A DNA stretch of 23,768 nt from CAYVMN01 sp964452575 (GTDB lineage Bacteria > Desulfobacterota > DSM-4660 > Desulfatiglandales > Desulfatiglandaceae). A model generated the notes under the pieces. The model was not told where the DNA came from. It worked only from the letters and a program-made list of their open reading frames with translations, and did not search any database. Location: contig CAYVMN010000047.1 of NCBI GenBank assembly GCA_964452575.1, positions 1 through 23,768 on the forward strand. Direction: 5' to 3'. Both the position numbers and the translations under genes were made by a program. Of this stretch, positions 8,157 to 15,980 are shown one piece after another (the first letter of the stretch is position 1; each line of letters begins with the position of its first letter).

Positions 8157-10793
8157 TCAACGCCACTCTTCCAGGCCATCTTTAGCGATATCTTCAGTCC
8201 GTCTGGGTCTAACCTCCCGATAGACCTCAAAGGGACTTTTTTTCTCTCCTTCTACCTTAAGGAGCACGTCTTCAATACTGATTCGGAAAAGGGTCTCATT
8301 TTCTTTGAGAAAGGGAAGGATCAACTCCCAGCTCTTTGCCTCTAAGGGGACTATTTCGCCGCCATTTAGTTGCTGTTCCTCTACCATGTGATAGGGATCC
8401 CTGACATATATTGCTCCTCCGGCTGCCAGTGAAAAAAGATTTGATCCCGGATAGGGATTCGGCAAGGGTCGAACGTTTCCCTCGTCATCAAACTCCATCC
8501 CATTTAGGATGACGAAGCCGCCGCCGTTTAGTGGATCTCCAGCCATAAAGGATTCAGCCAGATAATCAAGACACGTGCCATTAATCACGACGCGAGGCCT
8601 GCCCACGGCATTGATCAGGGGACGCCCGGCGGCATCCCCCATGACATAGACCTCGCCTCCTTTTGCCCCATACATGAACGTCTGACCCGTGTCCCCATAA
8701 ATGACCATTTTTCCAGATTTCATGATCTGCCCCAGTTGATCCTGCGCATCCCCGTGCACGTAAATGGAGAGCCCGTCGATTCCGGATCCCAGGTAATCTC
8801 CCGAACTACCATAAATGTCGATACTGACCCCTCCCGTATCGGGGCCAAGGCCGCATCCATGGAAACGTTGCCCTCTCAGACCGAACACAATAAAACGTCG
8901 CCAACCCCGATAAGAGGCCTCGGCCAGAAGCCGACTGTCACAATGATCCCCTTCGGGTGGAAAGAGAGAGGCGTCAATAATTAGCACCTTTTCGTCATAT
9001 GACGGTCCCCTGAAATACCTTCTGGTTTCCCAATCAATCAAACGATATGCTGATTTATGGCCTTCCCTTCCCAGAGAGGGGAAACTACGCAACATGGTCT
9101 CCAGGGTCTGATTGATCATCTGAAGTACGGAGCGACGCTTTTTGTCGTAGGTCGGATAGCGCCAGTCGATCAGTCGCGTGATGCCCTTTAAGGCAACCTC
9201 AAAATGGGCATCCGCCTTAAGGGCCCACTCCTTGATCTCCCGTAAACAGTCCATGAGGTCTGCATAGTCCCAGTCCCAGATTCCTTCTTTGACGTACTCA
9301 TACAAGAGGTCCGGCCGTTGGAGTTCGAAAAATCGAGAGATGTCGAAGCGCCCCTTGTCATCGCTTTCTACAAAATAGTAGACCCGGCCTGGCAGATAAG
9401 GCAACTGCCCTTCAGGGGCTGTGATTTCATGTCCAAACTTGTCCACACAGGTAAGTTTACGTTCAAGGGCATTGTCTTTGGTGATATCCAAGTTAAAGAT
9501 AAATGCCCCTCCATCTGTGTGGCTCCCTCCCCGGGCATTCCAGTAACGATCGGCCACTGTTCCCACCCTGGGGTCTTCATCAGCCAGACTCCTGAGGGTG
9601 GCGTCTATCGCCTGTTTCTCAGAACAGATAAGCCCCACCTGGACCTGACCGTCGTGAAGGGCGAACACCTGGGGCCTGAGCATCGATGTATCGGTAATTC
9701 CGACAAGCTGAAGGCGACGGTTTTCTGTGTCGTTGCGAGCAATAATGAAAAACCATGGTCCATCCGGGGATCCGTGAATATGGGCGGCCTGAATTTCACG
9801 ATATACCCTTTGTTTCTCGGCAGGCAGTTGGTCGAAGTCCCTTTCCATGGTGGGGGCTAAGGCCTCGATAACGTATTCCAAAGGGTATCCATAGGTGCGG
9901 CTGTAGAGGTCAAAGAGAAGGACTGAGACCTCTGTATCGGTGAGAAACAGGGGGTAAATGTTCCTTTGACTCAGATATTCGGTCACAGAGTGGTAATTTG
10001 CGAAATCCCCATTGTGCACGAGTGCCTCGTTAAGACCAATAAATGGATGTGCGCCGGCCGGATGCCAAACCCTCCCCTTGGTGGGGTAGCGTTGATGGGC
10101 GATCCAGATATGGGCCTTGAAGTTATCCAGCTTGTAATATTGGACAACTTGTTCAGCATATCCCACGATCTTGAGGATGAAGAAGTTTCGACCGTGAGAA
10201 AGGACAAATGCAAGCTGCTTCCCTTGTGCATCGTAATAGGTACGATTGAGTTGAAAGGTGTTCTGATAGACAAATTCGTCCTCAGCTCGTCTGTCGCCTA
10301 GGTCTTGCATGCCATTATCAGAGATAAAAGATTTCAAAACGGCGGGCTTGACACGGACAAAGTAACGCAAGACCTCCGGAGGCCTTACTTCCAGTCCACG
10401 AATGTCTCGGTAATCTCCCACATGGGGTATGCGCTCTGAGAAGTGCACAGTGAAATAGGGATCAATGAAGCGTTTTTCCAGGTCATCCACGACCTCTTCT
10501 TGGAGCAAGGCAATCTGGAGGATGTAGTCTTCCTCTAAGATTTCCTCGGAGACCCCCAACATTTTGTGGTCAAATCCCATGGCAGCGATTCCACCCCCCC
10601 GGCCATTGCCGCGATTATGCATCTGTCGGGAGGGCTCAAAGATATGTTTTCCTCTTACCGGGATGCTACAAGCAAATCCTGTAACGCCACAGCCTCCTTC
10701 GGCCTCAGTCTGCCAGTGCCTCAAGGGAGTTTGACCCTTTGTTAGCGCTTTTCTTGATTTAATAATCCTTGAGATTATTGATTGTCGGTCCAT
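8157..10793 (-). CDS. Glutamate synthase: fused glutaminase (GATase II) and GXGXG domain subunit
   Basis: This is one subunit of a split, archaeal-type glutamate synthase, which makes glutamate from glutamine and 2-oxoglutarate. The 878-residue protein fuses two parts of ordinary GltB. The first is an N-terminal class II glutaminase (GGCGVTGFA near 33-41, HNRGNGRGGG, AHQRYPTKGRVWHPAGAHPF, HNGDF). The second is a C-terminal GXGXG beta-helix domain (about 630-830, for example GCGLGPDTGG and GGEVYVMGDAAGR). The FMN domain that normally lies between them is in the next gene upstream. The candidate catalytic cysteine is Cys35, so a propeptide of about 34 residues would have to be removed, as in classical GltB. 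It lies 35 nt after the FMN subunit gene and 24 nt before glnB. No gltD-like NAD(P)H subunit is in the window. Confidence 0.9.
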   Translation of the reverse strand: MDRQSIISRIIKSRKALTKGQTPLRHWQTEAEGGCGVTGFACSIPVRGKHIFEPSRQMHNRGNGRGGGIAAMGFDHKMLGVSEEILEEDYILQIALLQEEVVDDLEKRFIDPYFTVHFSERIPHVGDYRDIRGLEVRPPEVLRYFVRVKPAVLKSFISDNGMQDLGDRRAEDEFVYQNTFQLNRTYYDAQGKQLAFVLSHGRNFFILKIVGYAEQVVQYYKLDNFKAHIWIAHQRYPTKGRVWHPAGAHPFIGLNEALVHNGDFANYHSVTEYLSQRNIYPLFLTDTEVSVLLFDLYSRTYGYPLEYVIEALAPTMERDFDQLPAEKQRVYREIQAAHIHGSPDGPWFFIIARNDTENRRLQLVGITDTSMLRPQVFALHDGQVQVGLICSEKQAIDATLRSLADEDPRVGTVADRYWNARGGSHTDGGAFIFNLDITKDNALERKLTCVDKFGHEITAPEGQLPYLPGRVYYFVESDDKGRFDISRFFELQRPDLLYEYVKEGIWDWDYADLMDCLREIKEWALKADAHFEVALKGITRLIDWRYPTYDKKRRSVLQMINQTLETMLRSFPSLGREGHKSAYRLIDWETRRYFRGPSYDEKVLIIDASLFPPEGDHCDSRLLAEASYRGWRRFIVFGLRGQRFHGCGLGPDTGGVSIDIYGSSGDYLGSGIDGLSIYVHGDAQDQLGQIMKSGKMVIYGDTGQTFMYGAKGGEVYVMGDAAGRPLINAVGRPRVVINGTCLDYLAESFMAGDPLNGGGFVILNGMEFDDEGNVRPLPNPYPGSNLFSLAAGGAIYVRDPYHMVEEQQLNGGEIVPLEAKSWELILPFLKENETLFRISIEDVLLKVEGEKKSPFEVYREVRPRRTEDIAKDGLEEWR

Positions 10794-10828
10794 GTTCCAA
10801 ACATATCGGTGGTGGTTGCTGGCTTAGC

Positions 10829-12340
10829 TCATTTGTAGGCACGCTGTTTCATATGGTCCAGGTGAACCAGGCAATCTGTACGACCTACGAGTTCATTTAT
10901 GCCCTTCATGCCGAGTCTTTTCAAGATTCGAATCAATTCCCGACGCCAGGCCAAGAACAGGTTGATGACCCTTTGGGTCCCCCACTCAAGGTCGATTAGT
11001 TCCATTAACTCTGAATCAGTCGTTGCAATTCCTCTTGCGCATCCTCTTCCGCTTTCGCAGTTGTGGCAGCGGATGCATTCCAGTGCCACGAGTTCGGCTG
11101 TGCCGGTGCACACCGCATCGGCCCCCAATGCAACAATCTTTGCCACATCGTGGGGAGTTCTTATCCCACCGCTGGCAACCACCGTCATTTTATCCCTGAC
11201 CCCCTCATCTTCCAAGAAACGGTGAACCTTTGGGATTGCATATTCAATAGGCATTGCGATATTCTTCTTGGCGATATCAGGGGCAGCGCCCGTGCCCCCG
11301 TAGCTACCATCCAGGTGTATGATGTGGGAGCCCGCATAATAGCTTCCGACCGCCACCATATCCACGTCTGTGGGCGTTGACACCTTGACAGACACAATCG
11401 CCCTGGGATTAATGGCCTTGATCCAGTCAACATGCTTCTTGTGGTCCTCTACAGAATAGACGCTATGAAAGGGGAATGGGGAGAACAAGGGAAACCCCAC
11501 GACGGCTTCGCGCATGCGGGCCACACCGGGCGTTACCTTATCCCCTAAAAGGTGCCCCCCGAGTCCGGGTTTTGCGCCCTGGGCGTATTTGAATTCAACG
11601 ATCTTTACCCGCTGGATAGTCTCCTCCCTGACCCCAAAGAGCCCCGTGGCCACCTGGGTGATCACATGATCGTCATAGGGTTTTAATTCATCCGGATATC
11701 CCCCTTCGCCCGTGCAGCAAAAGGTCCCTAAGGCAGCAGCCGCCTTGATCCGGCTCAACATTGTCGTAATGCTGACCGATCCATAAGACATTCCGCCGCC
11801 ATAAAATGGCACTTGAATCCGAATGCGGTGGGCCTTATCCTCTCTGCGGTTCAGGTTTACGCTAACATCAATGTCGTCATCATCCAGTTCTTCCTGAATC
11901 TCGTTACTCCGTCCGAAGACAATCCGAAGCTTGTCAAATCCGCCTTCGGATGCCCCTGTCTTATAGTTCAATCCGGCAGGGGCTACCTTTCCGAATTCGG
12001 CCATATACCAGGTGCTGGCAAGGAGATCGGGGGTCCATCTGAGATCTCCCATCGATTCAAAATCCGGATTTTTCAATAGAGTCAATGCACTTTCAGGACA
12101 GGCCTCGGGACACGGGTTGGGACAGTCAATTCCTACGCAGAGATAGGGGTTCACAACGAAAACCTCTCCCCTCTTTTTCGCGTGAACACCATAGGGACAT
12201 AGTTCTACGCATTTCCCACACCCGCTACAGCTATTTTTCCGGTTCAACCTGTACTTACCGATGGCATTGCGGAAGCGCGATCGCACTCGAATTACCTCAG
12301 GGAGTCGAAAAGAATCCATGTCACTCAATTTCGCATCCAT
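10829..12340 (-). CDS. Glutamate synthase FMN/ferredoxin subunit, archaeal type
   Basis: This is the catalytic synthase subunit, which reduces 2-oxoglutarate plus ammonia to glutamate on FMN. The protein is 503 residues. An N-terminal ferredoxin-like module has two cysteine sets (Cys38/41/44/48 and Cys68/73/77/81), enough for two Fe-S clusters. The FMN-binding glutamate synthase barrel follows, with PFYGGGMSYGSVS at 178-190, AKPGLGGHLLG at 256-266, GSYGGTGAAP at 345-354 and ASGGIRTP at 389-396. A final cysteine set (Cys422/425/428/434) resembles the Fe-S site of GltB. All key motifs are intact. The ATG at 12340 has a GGAG Shine-Dalgarno and overlaps the upstream paralogue by 20 nt. The ferredoxin module suggests ferredoxin or a neighbouring Fe-S protein as electron donor. 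Confidence 0.92.
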   Translation of the reverse strand: MDAKLSDMDSFRLPEVIRVRSRFRNAIGKYRLNRKNSCSGCGKCVELCPYGVHAKKRGEVFVVNPYLCVGIDCPNPCPEACPESALTLLKNPDFESMGDLRWTPDLLASTWYMAEFGKVAPAGLNYKTGASEGGFDKLRIVFGRSNEIQEELDDDDIDVSVNLNRREDKAHRIRIQVPFYGGGMSYGSVSITTMLSRIKAAAALGTFCCTGEGGYPDELKPYDDHVITQVATGLFGVREETIQRVKIVEFKYAQGAKPGLGGHLLGDKVTPGVARMREAVVGFPLFSPFPFHSVYSVEDHKKHVDWIKAINPRAIVSVKVSTPTDVDMVAVGSYYAGSHIIHLDGSYGGTGAAPDIAKKNIAMPIEYAIPKVHRFLEDEGVRDKMTVVASGGIRTPHDVAKIVALGADAVCTGTAELVALECIRCHNCESGRGCARGIATTDSELMELIDLEWGTQRVINLFLAWRRELIRILKRLGMKGINELVGRTDCLVHLDHMKQRAYK

Positions 12341-13718
12341 CCCTGATCTCCTTCATGGATTCGAAAGTGCTGTTCTCCAGTTCTTCAAAGAACAAGGCAC
12401 GACCGACTTCCCCCCGCAATCGTCGCGCATCCCTCATTCCCATGGCCCCCATGACCTCCAGGAGTTGGTTGTACCAGGCGCCCAAGAGATTCACGACCCG
12501 GGATGCCACCCACGCCGGCGATGCCTGGTCTATTTCCACAGGGCAGGGGAGTCTTTTAAGGCATCTCCTGCACATGCGGCATTCCAGGGCGATTAGAATA
12601 GGAAAATCAACATAGACCGCGTCCGCCCCACAGATAATGGATTTGGCCACATGCTCTGCCATTGACAACCCCCCGCTCACCAGCACAGATACCTGATCCC
12701 GAATCGATTCCTCAACCAATTTCAGGTGTACCTTTCGGATCCCTTCCTTAATATACAGGTCCACAGCGTCTACGAAACGACCGTTTGAACTGCCCTCAAG
12801 ATGGACTAAAGACACCCCCTCACCGATCAGGGAAAGGACCCTTTCCTCCAAGCCTTTGGCCATAGGCAGTCTCACAGAGACCGTCAATGAGGAGCCAAAG
12901 TCCTTGAGGTCTCTGATTGTGCGGCGCCAGTTTCTTGTCCAGGGGATTTCTATAATCCTGACGTCTTCTGGGATTTCTTTCGGTCTTGGCTCTTTCAACG
13001 ACATTTGGGGTATCAGTAGGCTTCGATAGTCGTCCAGATTGTCGTGGATCATTTCTTGGGGAAGGGCAAACAGGGTCCCCAGCCGTTTTGCCGCCATGGC
13101 CCATCCTTTGATCGTTGCCGAACCGATTGCGCCAAAATTGGGGAGTTTCAATATCATGGGAATCGGGATATCAATGCGGGGAGCTGTCCCTTCCTTCGGT
13201 TGCCCCTGTGCGTCAAAGACAATAAATGGGGGCGTCCCACCAAGATCAATGGCCGTGCTAATGTACTCTCTTCCATGGATTCCGTCCCGGGTGGGGCGTA
13301 CAATTTCAGACATATCTGTCCACATTGAATCAAATCCATGGCCGCTGAAAAGGCCCGGATATCCGGCGCCTGAAACCGGTATCTTTCCAGTTTCTGCCTG
13401 CTTCCACAAGGCCGTTATGATTTCCGGAGTCCAGTATGAATCCCCCATAGACCTGTATTCTGGATTGATGGATTTGTGGATTAACTCTTTCGGGCAGCCC
13501 TGAACGCAACGGAAGCAATTCATGCACTGATTGTCGATTGAATCGATCATCTGGGGCGTTTCGAGGTGCCGGTGGTCATATACCTTGTAAACACATCTCT
13601 TCTTGACGCATACGGCGCACTTTAGACAACCCTCTTCCCAGGCAATGACCCCTGATCTAGTGATCGGCTCAAAACGGTAAGGCACAGGTCTTGTGCTTAC
13701 GGTATATTTCGCTGACAT
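12321..13718 (-). CDS. Degenerate glutamate synthase FMN-domain paralogue with ferredoxin module
   Basis: This 465-residue protein is clearly related to the subunit encoded just downstream but has diverged in the active core. The Fe-S part is kept: Cys31/34/37/42 and Cys65/68/71/75 at the N-terminus, and Cys380/383/386/392 (CRMCRRCLKRLPC) near the C-terminus. The family phrases SMGDSYWTPEI, NFGAIGSATIKGWAMAAKRLGT and VSGGLSMAEHVAK show the common fold. The AKPGLGGHL loop is missing altogether, and the GSYGGTGAAP loop is replaced by GSSNGRF. It is therefore probably not a glutamate synthase by itself. It may be an electron-transfer or structural partner of the intact subunit, with which it overlaps by 20 nt. 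The start is the ATG at 13718 after a GAGAG sequence. The function is not established. Confidence 0.8.
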   Translation of the reverse strand: MSAKYTVSTRPVPYRFEPITRSGVIAWEEGCLKCAVCVKKRCVYKVYDHRHLETPQMIDSIDNQCMNCFRCVQGCPKELIHKSINPEYRSMGDSYWTPEIITALWKQAETGKIPVSGAGYPGLFSGHGFDSMWTDMSEIVRPTRDGIHGREYISTAIDLGGTPPFIVFDAQGQPKEGTAPRIDIPIPMILKLPNFGAIGSATIKGWAMAAKRLGTLFALPQEMIHDNLDDYRSLLIPQMSLKEPRPKEIPEDVRIIEIPWTRNWRRTIRDLKDFGSSLTVSVRLPMAKGLEERVLSLIGEGVSLVHLEGSSNGRFVDAVDLYIKEGIRKVHLKLVEESIRDQVSVLVSGGLSMAEHVAKSIICGADAVYVDFPILIALECRMCRRCLKRLPCPVEIDQASPAWVASRVVNLLGAWYNQLLEVMGAMGMRDARRLRGEVGRALFFEELENSTFESMKEIRDGCEIE

Positions 13719-13779
13719 ATGAAAGTCTCTCTATGAGTACACACGAATGCTTTGGGGGCTACTGAACCCCTGTCTTCTC

Positions 13780-14691
13780 TCACTCGGGCCTCGGAAGGAG
13801 TCCAGCCCTTTCTGCAATTTCCCCCACAGCATCTTCCCACTCTATGGCCATAATGTGCACGCCTTTTAGACCTGCTAATTCCTTGAGGCGCAAGATGGTC
13901 TCAACACAGATCCGAATCCCTTCCTCTCGCTGTTTGTCCTTATGAACCCCTTTCAACCGCTTTATGATCTCATCTGGTATATCCATCCCTGCTACCTTTT
14001 CGTTCATATACCTTGCCATGGCTGCCGATTTGAGAGGGGTGACCCCTCCCAAGACATAAGCCCTTTCCGTTAACCCCCTGTCCTCTGCCATGGCAAGCCA
14101 TGCCTCAAACCGAGGCAGGTCATAGATGCACTGGGTCTGAATGAAATCCGCACCTGCCTTTATCTTTTTTGACAGGCGGACTACCCTGAACTCAAATGGA
14201 TCAGCAAATGGATTGGCAGCTGCCCCGATGAACATTTCCGGGGGGCTGTCCAAGGGCTCTCCACCCAGGAGCAGGCTATTATCCCGCATGGTCTTGACCG
14301 TTTCAATGAGCTGGATGGAGTCCAGATCAAATACGCCCAGGGCCTCAGGCTGATTCCCAAAGATCTGATGGTCGCCTGAAAGACAGAGTAGGTTGTGGAT
14401 ACCCAGGGCAGAGGCGCCTAATATATCAGATTGGATGGCAATCCGATTTCGGTCTCTCACGACCATCTGCAGCACTGGCTCCAGCCCTGCTGTCTTAAGG
14501 AGAGAGCAGGCGGCTAGGCTGGACATGCGAACGATAGCTGTCTGATTGTCCGTTACGTTGACGGCATCGACCTTGCCCCTGAGGATTTCCGCCTTCTGGG
14601 TGACGACTCTTGGATCGGCGCCCTTTGGGGGGCCACATTCAGCCGTTACTGCAAATACCCCTTTTTCAAGAACTGTCTTTAGACGACTCAT
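13780..14691 (-). CDS. metF: Methylenetetrahydrofolate reductase, catalytic subunit (MetF-like)
   Basis: MetF reduces 5,10-methylene-THF to 5-methyl-THF on FAD, for methionine synthesis or the methyl branch of the Wood-Ljungdahl pathway. The protein is 303 residues, normal for the family. The N-terminus MSRLKTVLEKGVFAVTAECGPPKG is the expected beta/alpha-barrel opening, followed by VDAVNVTDNQTAIVRMSS, LLCLSGDH and DFIQTQCIYDL. I chose the ATG at 14691 because it gives the standard N-terminus and lies 5 nt after the metV stop. A start 22 codons earlier would add a lysine/arginine-rich stretch overlapping metV. The metV-metF pair is typical of acetogens and other C1-using anaerobes. Its place between nitrogen genes is unusual. 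Confidence 0.92.
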   Translation of the reverse strand: MSRLKTVLEKGVFAVTAECGPPKGADPRVVTQKAEILRGKVDAVNVTDNQTAIVRMSSLAACSLLKTAGLEPVLQMVVRDRNRIAIQSDILGASALGIHNLLCLSGDHQIFGNQPEALGVFDLDSIQLIETVKTMRDNSLLLGGEPLDSPPEMFIGAAANPFADPFEFRVVRLSKKIKAGADFIQTQCIYDLPRFEAWLAMAEDRGLTERAYVLGGVTPLKSAAMARYMNEKVAGMDIPDEIIKRLKGVHKDKQREEGIRICVETILRLKELAGLKGVHIMAIEWEDAVGEIAERAGLLPRPE

Positions 14692-14696
14692 CGACT

Positions 14697-15365
14697 TCAC
14701 TTTCTTTGATCTTCCCGAATGATCTTTCTGGGCCCGCGACCCTGTTTTTTTGACCAATCCTTGGGTGGATAGATGTCTTCAAGTCTATCGAGTGCCTTAA
14801 ATTTGGAGAGTCGATCAATGATCGCGTGCCACGCACAATCCACCTCAGGGTTAATCTCGCACCTTCCGTCCCTTGAACCCCCGCAGGGGCCATTCAAGAT
14901 CTGCTTTGAGCAACGTGCCAGGGGACAAATCCCCCCGAAATAGTAAAGCATGCAATCACCACACCCGAGGCAATTCTCTATCCAGTATCCCTGCTCTTTG
15001 GTCTCGCCGAGAAATTCAGTATTCAATGCAGGAATTATGGGGACCTCTTGGTACAATTCTGAAACTGCCTGGACGCCGGCCCCGCATCCCAAAGAAATAA
15101 GGACATCATATTGATCAATAATATCGTCCAGTTGTATAATGAAGTCCTTTACGCACTGACGATCCAACGTCTTCTCCTGAACGATGATTTCCTCCTGGTT
15201 CATCCTTGCTGCCATGCGTAGTGCTGAGGCTAACATTCCGGTTTCCTTTTCACCTCCTGCAGCGCACTCGGCGACGCATGAACCACAGCCCAATACAAGG
15301 ATTTTCTTATAAGGGGCAGCCATGGCCCTGATCTCTTCGAGGGGCTTTTGCTCGGCAGTAATCAT
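14697..15365 (-). CDS. metV: MetV: zinc/Fe-S protein with MTHFR C-terminal-like domain
   Basis: MetV is the partner of MetF in the two-subunit methylene-THF reductase of acetogens, and carries the cysteine-rich MTHFR_C-like domain. With the start at 15365 the protein is 222 residues, opening MITAEQKPLEEIRAMAAPYK. Motifs are VLGCGSCVAECAAGGEKE near the N-terminus, ISLGCGAGVQ in the middle, and the cluster region NCLGCGDCMLYYFGGICPLARC followed by NGPCGGSRDGRCE. The ATG at 15365 has a GGGAG sequence nine bases upstream. The open frame could start at a TTG at 15449, overlapping the MvhD-like gene by 17 nt, but that codon lacks a Shine-Dalgarno and the extra 28 residues are not typical. The product probably passes electrons to MetF. 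Confidence 0.88.
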   Translation of the reverse strand: MITAEQKPLEEIRAMAAPYKKILVLGCGSCVAECAAGGEKETGMLASALRMAARMNQEEIIVQEKTLDRQCVKDFIIQLDDIIDQYDVLISLGCGAGVQAVSELYQEVPIIPALNTEFLGETKEQGYWIENCLGCGDCMLYYFGGICPLARCSKQILNGPCGGSRDGRCEINPEVDCAWHAIIDRLSKFKALDRLEDIYPPKDWSKKQGRGPRKIIREDQRK

Positions 15366-15432
15366 CGTTCTTGGCTCCCTAAAATCGTCTTTAATGACAA
15401 AAACATCTTGTTTGCCTTGTACCGTCACGGAC

Positions 15433-15855
15433 TCAAGGATCTGAAGCAAATAGCGGGGATATTCCTAAGGCCGGAAGCGTACCCATGATCTCAGCGGTGA
15501 TCTTTGCCAGGCCCTTTGGGTTGGCCTCGGCTTCGGTCACAATGCCCACACGATCCGGTTCCAGTCCAATTTCCGAAAGGATTTCACGAGTTTTTTCAAT
15601 ACGTTTTGCTGCCCGGACATTCCCTTCAGCATAGCGACAGGTATCTTCAACACAGGTAATCACAAAGGCCACATCCGCTATTTCCTCTAAGGCCCTGAGC
15701 ATGTGAAGGGGTTCGATCCTTCCCCCACATGGCAGTGGAAAAAGACGGAGGTTTCGACCGTATTTGATCTCAAGGGCCTGTTTATCCGCATCACCGCTGT
15801 CCGAAACTCTTTGGCAATAAAACAGCGCAAGAATTGGTCGCTCTCGTTCAGTCAT
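15433..15855 (-). CDS. MvhD-like iron-sulfur electron transfer protein
   Basis: This 140-residue protein resembles MvhD/FrhD, the small [2Fe-2S] protein that hands electrons from a hydrogenase or other oxidoreductase to heterodisulfide reductase HdrA. Shared features are an N-terminal LFYCQRVSDSGDADKQ, the LPCGGRIEP segment, and TCVEDTCRYAEGN, which corresponds to the GC..GDCHYxxGN phrase of MvhD. Four cysteines remain (14, 43, 68, 73). The CxxC usually found at the N-terminus has become CQRV, so cluster binding may differ. No hdrA or hydrogenase gene is in the window. The likely partners are MetV and MetF just downstream, as in the MetVF-Hdr-MvhD complexes of some acetogens. The ATG at 15855 has AAGG directly before it, so the exact start is uncertain. 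Confidence 0.82.
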   Translation of the reverse strand: MTERERPILALFYCQRVSDSGDADKQALEIKYGRNLRLFPLPCGGRIEPLHMLRALEEIADVAFVITCVEDTCRYAEGNVRAAKRIEKTREILSEIGLEPDRVGIVTEAEANPKGLAKITAEIMGTLPALGISPLFASDP

Positions 15856-15980
15856 CCTTGGGTTCAGCCCTTCGCAATAGCCCCGCCTGCATCATTACAC
15901 GATACAGCATTTACAACAAAAGATGCGCGATTATTTTTGCTTTCAATGAAAATCTGTACAGGCCTAAGTCATGGCATAAA

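Noticed and set aside
9318..9860. A 180-codon plus-strand frame inside the glutamate synthase gene
   Set aside because: It is a shadow on the opposite strand of a clearly conserved gene. The same holds for the 176-codon frame at 12085-12615 and the 152-codon frame at 2689-3147.
13745..13775. Inverted repeat GGGG...CCCC between metF and the GltB paralogue as a terminator
   Set aside because: The stem is only four to five pairs, and there is no T-run on the minus strand.
15872..15887. Sigma-54-like element (minus strand GGCGGGGCTATTGC) before the MvhD-like gene
   Set aside because: The ten-base GG-GC spacing is right, but the -24 half is poor and the start point would be only about 7 nt from the ATG.
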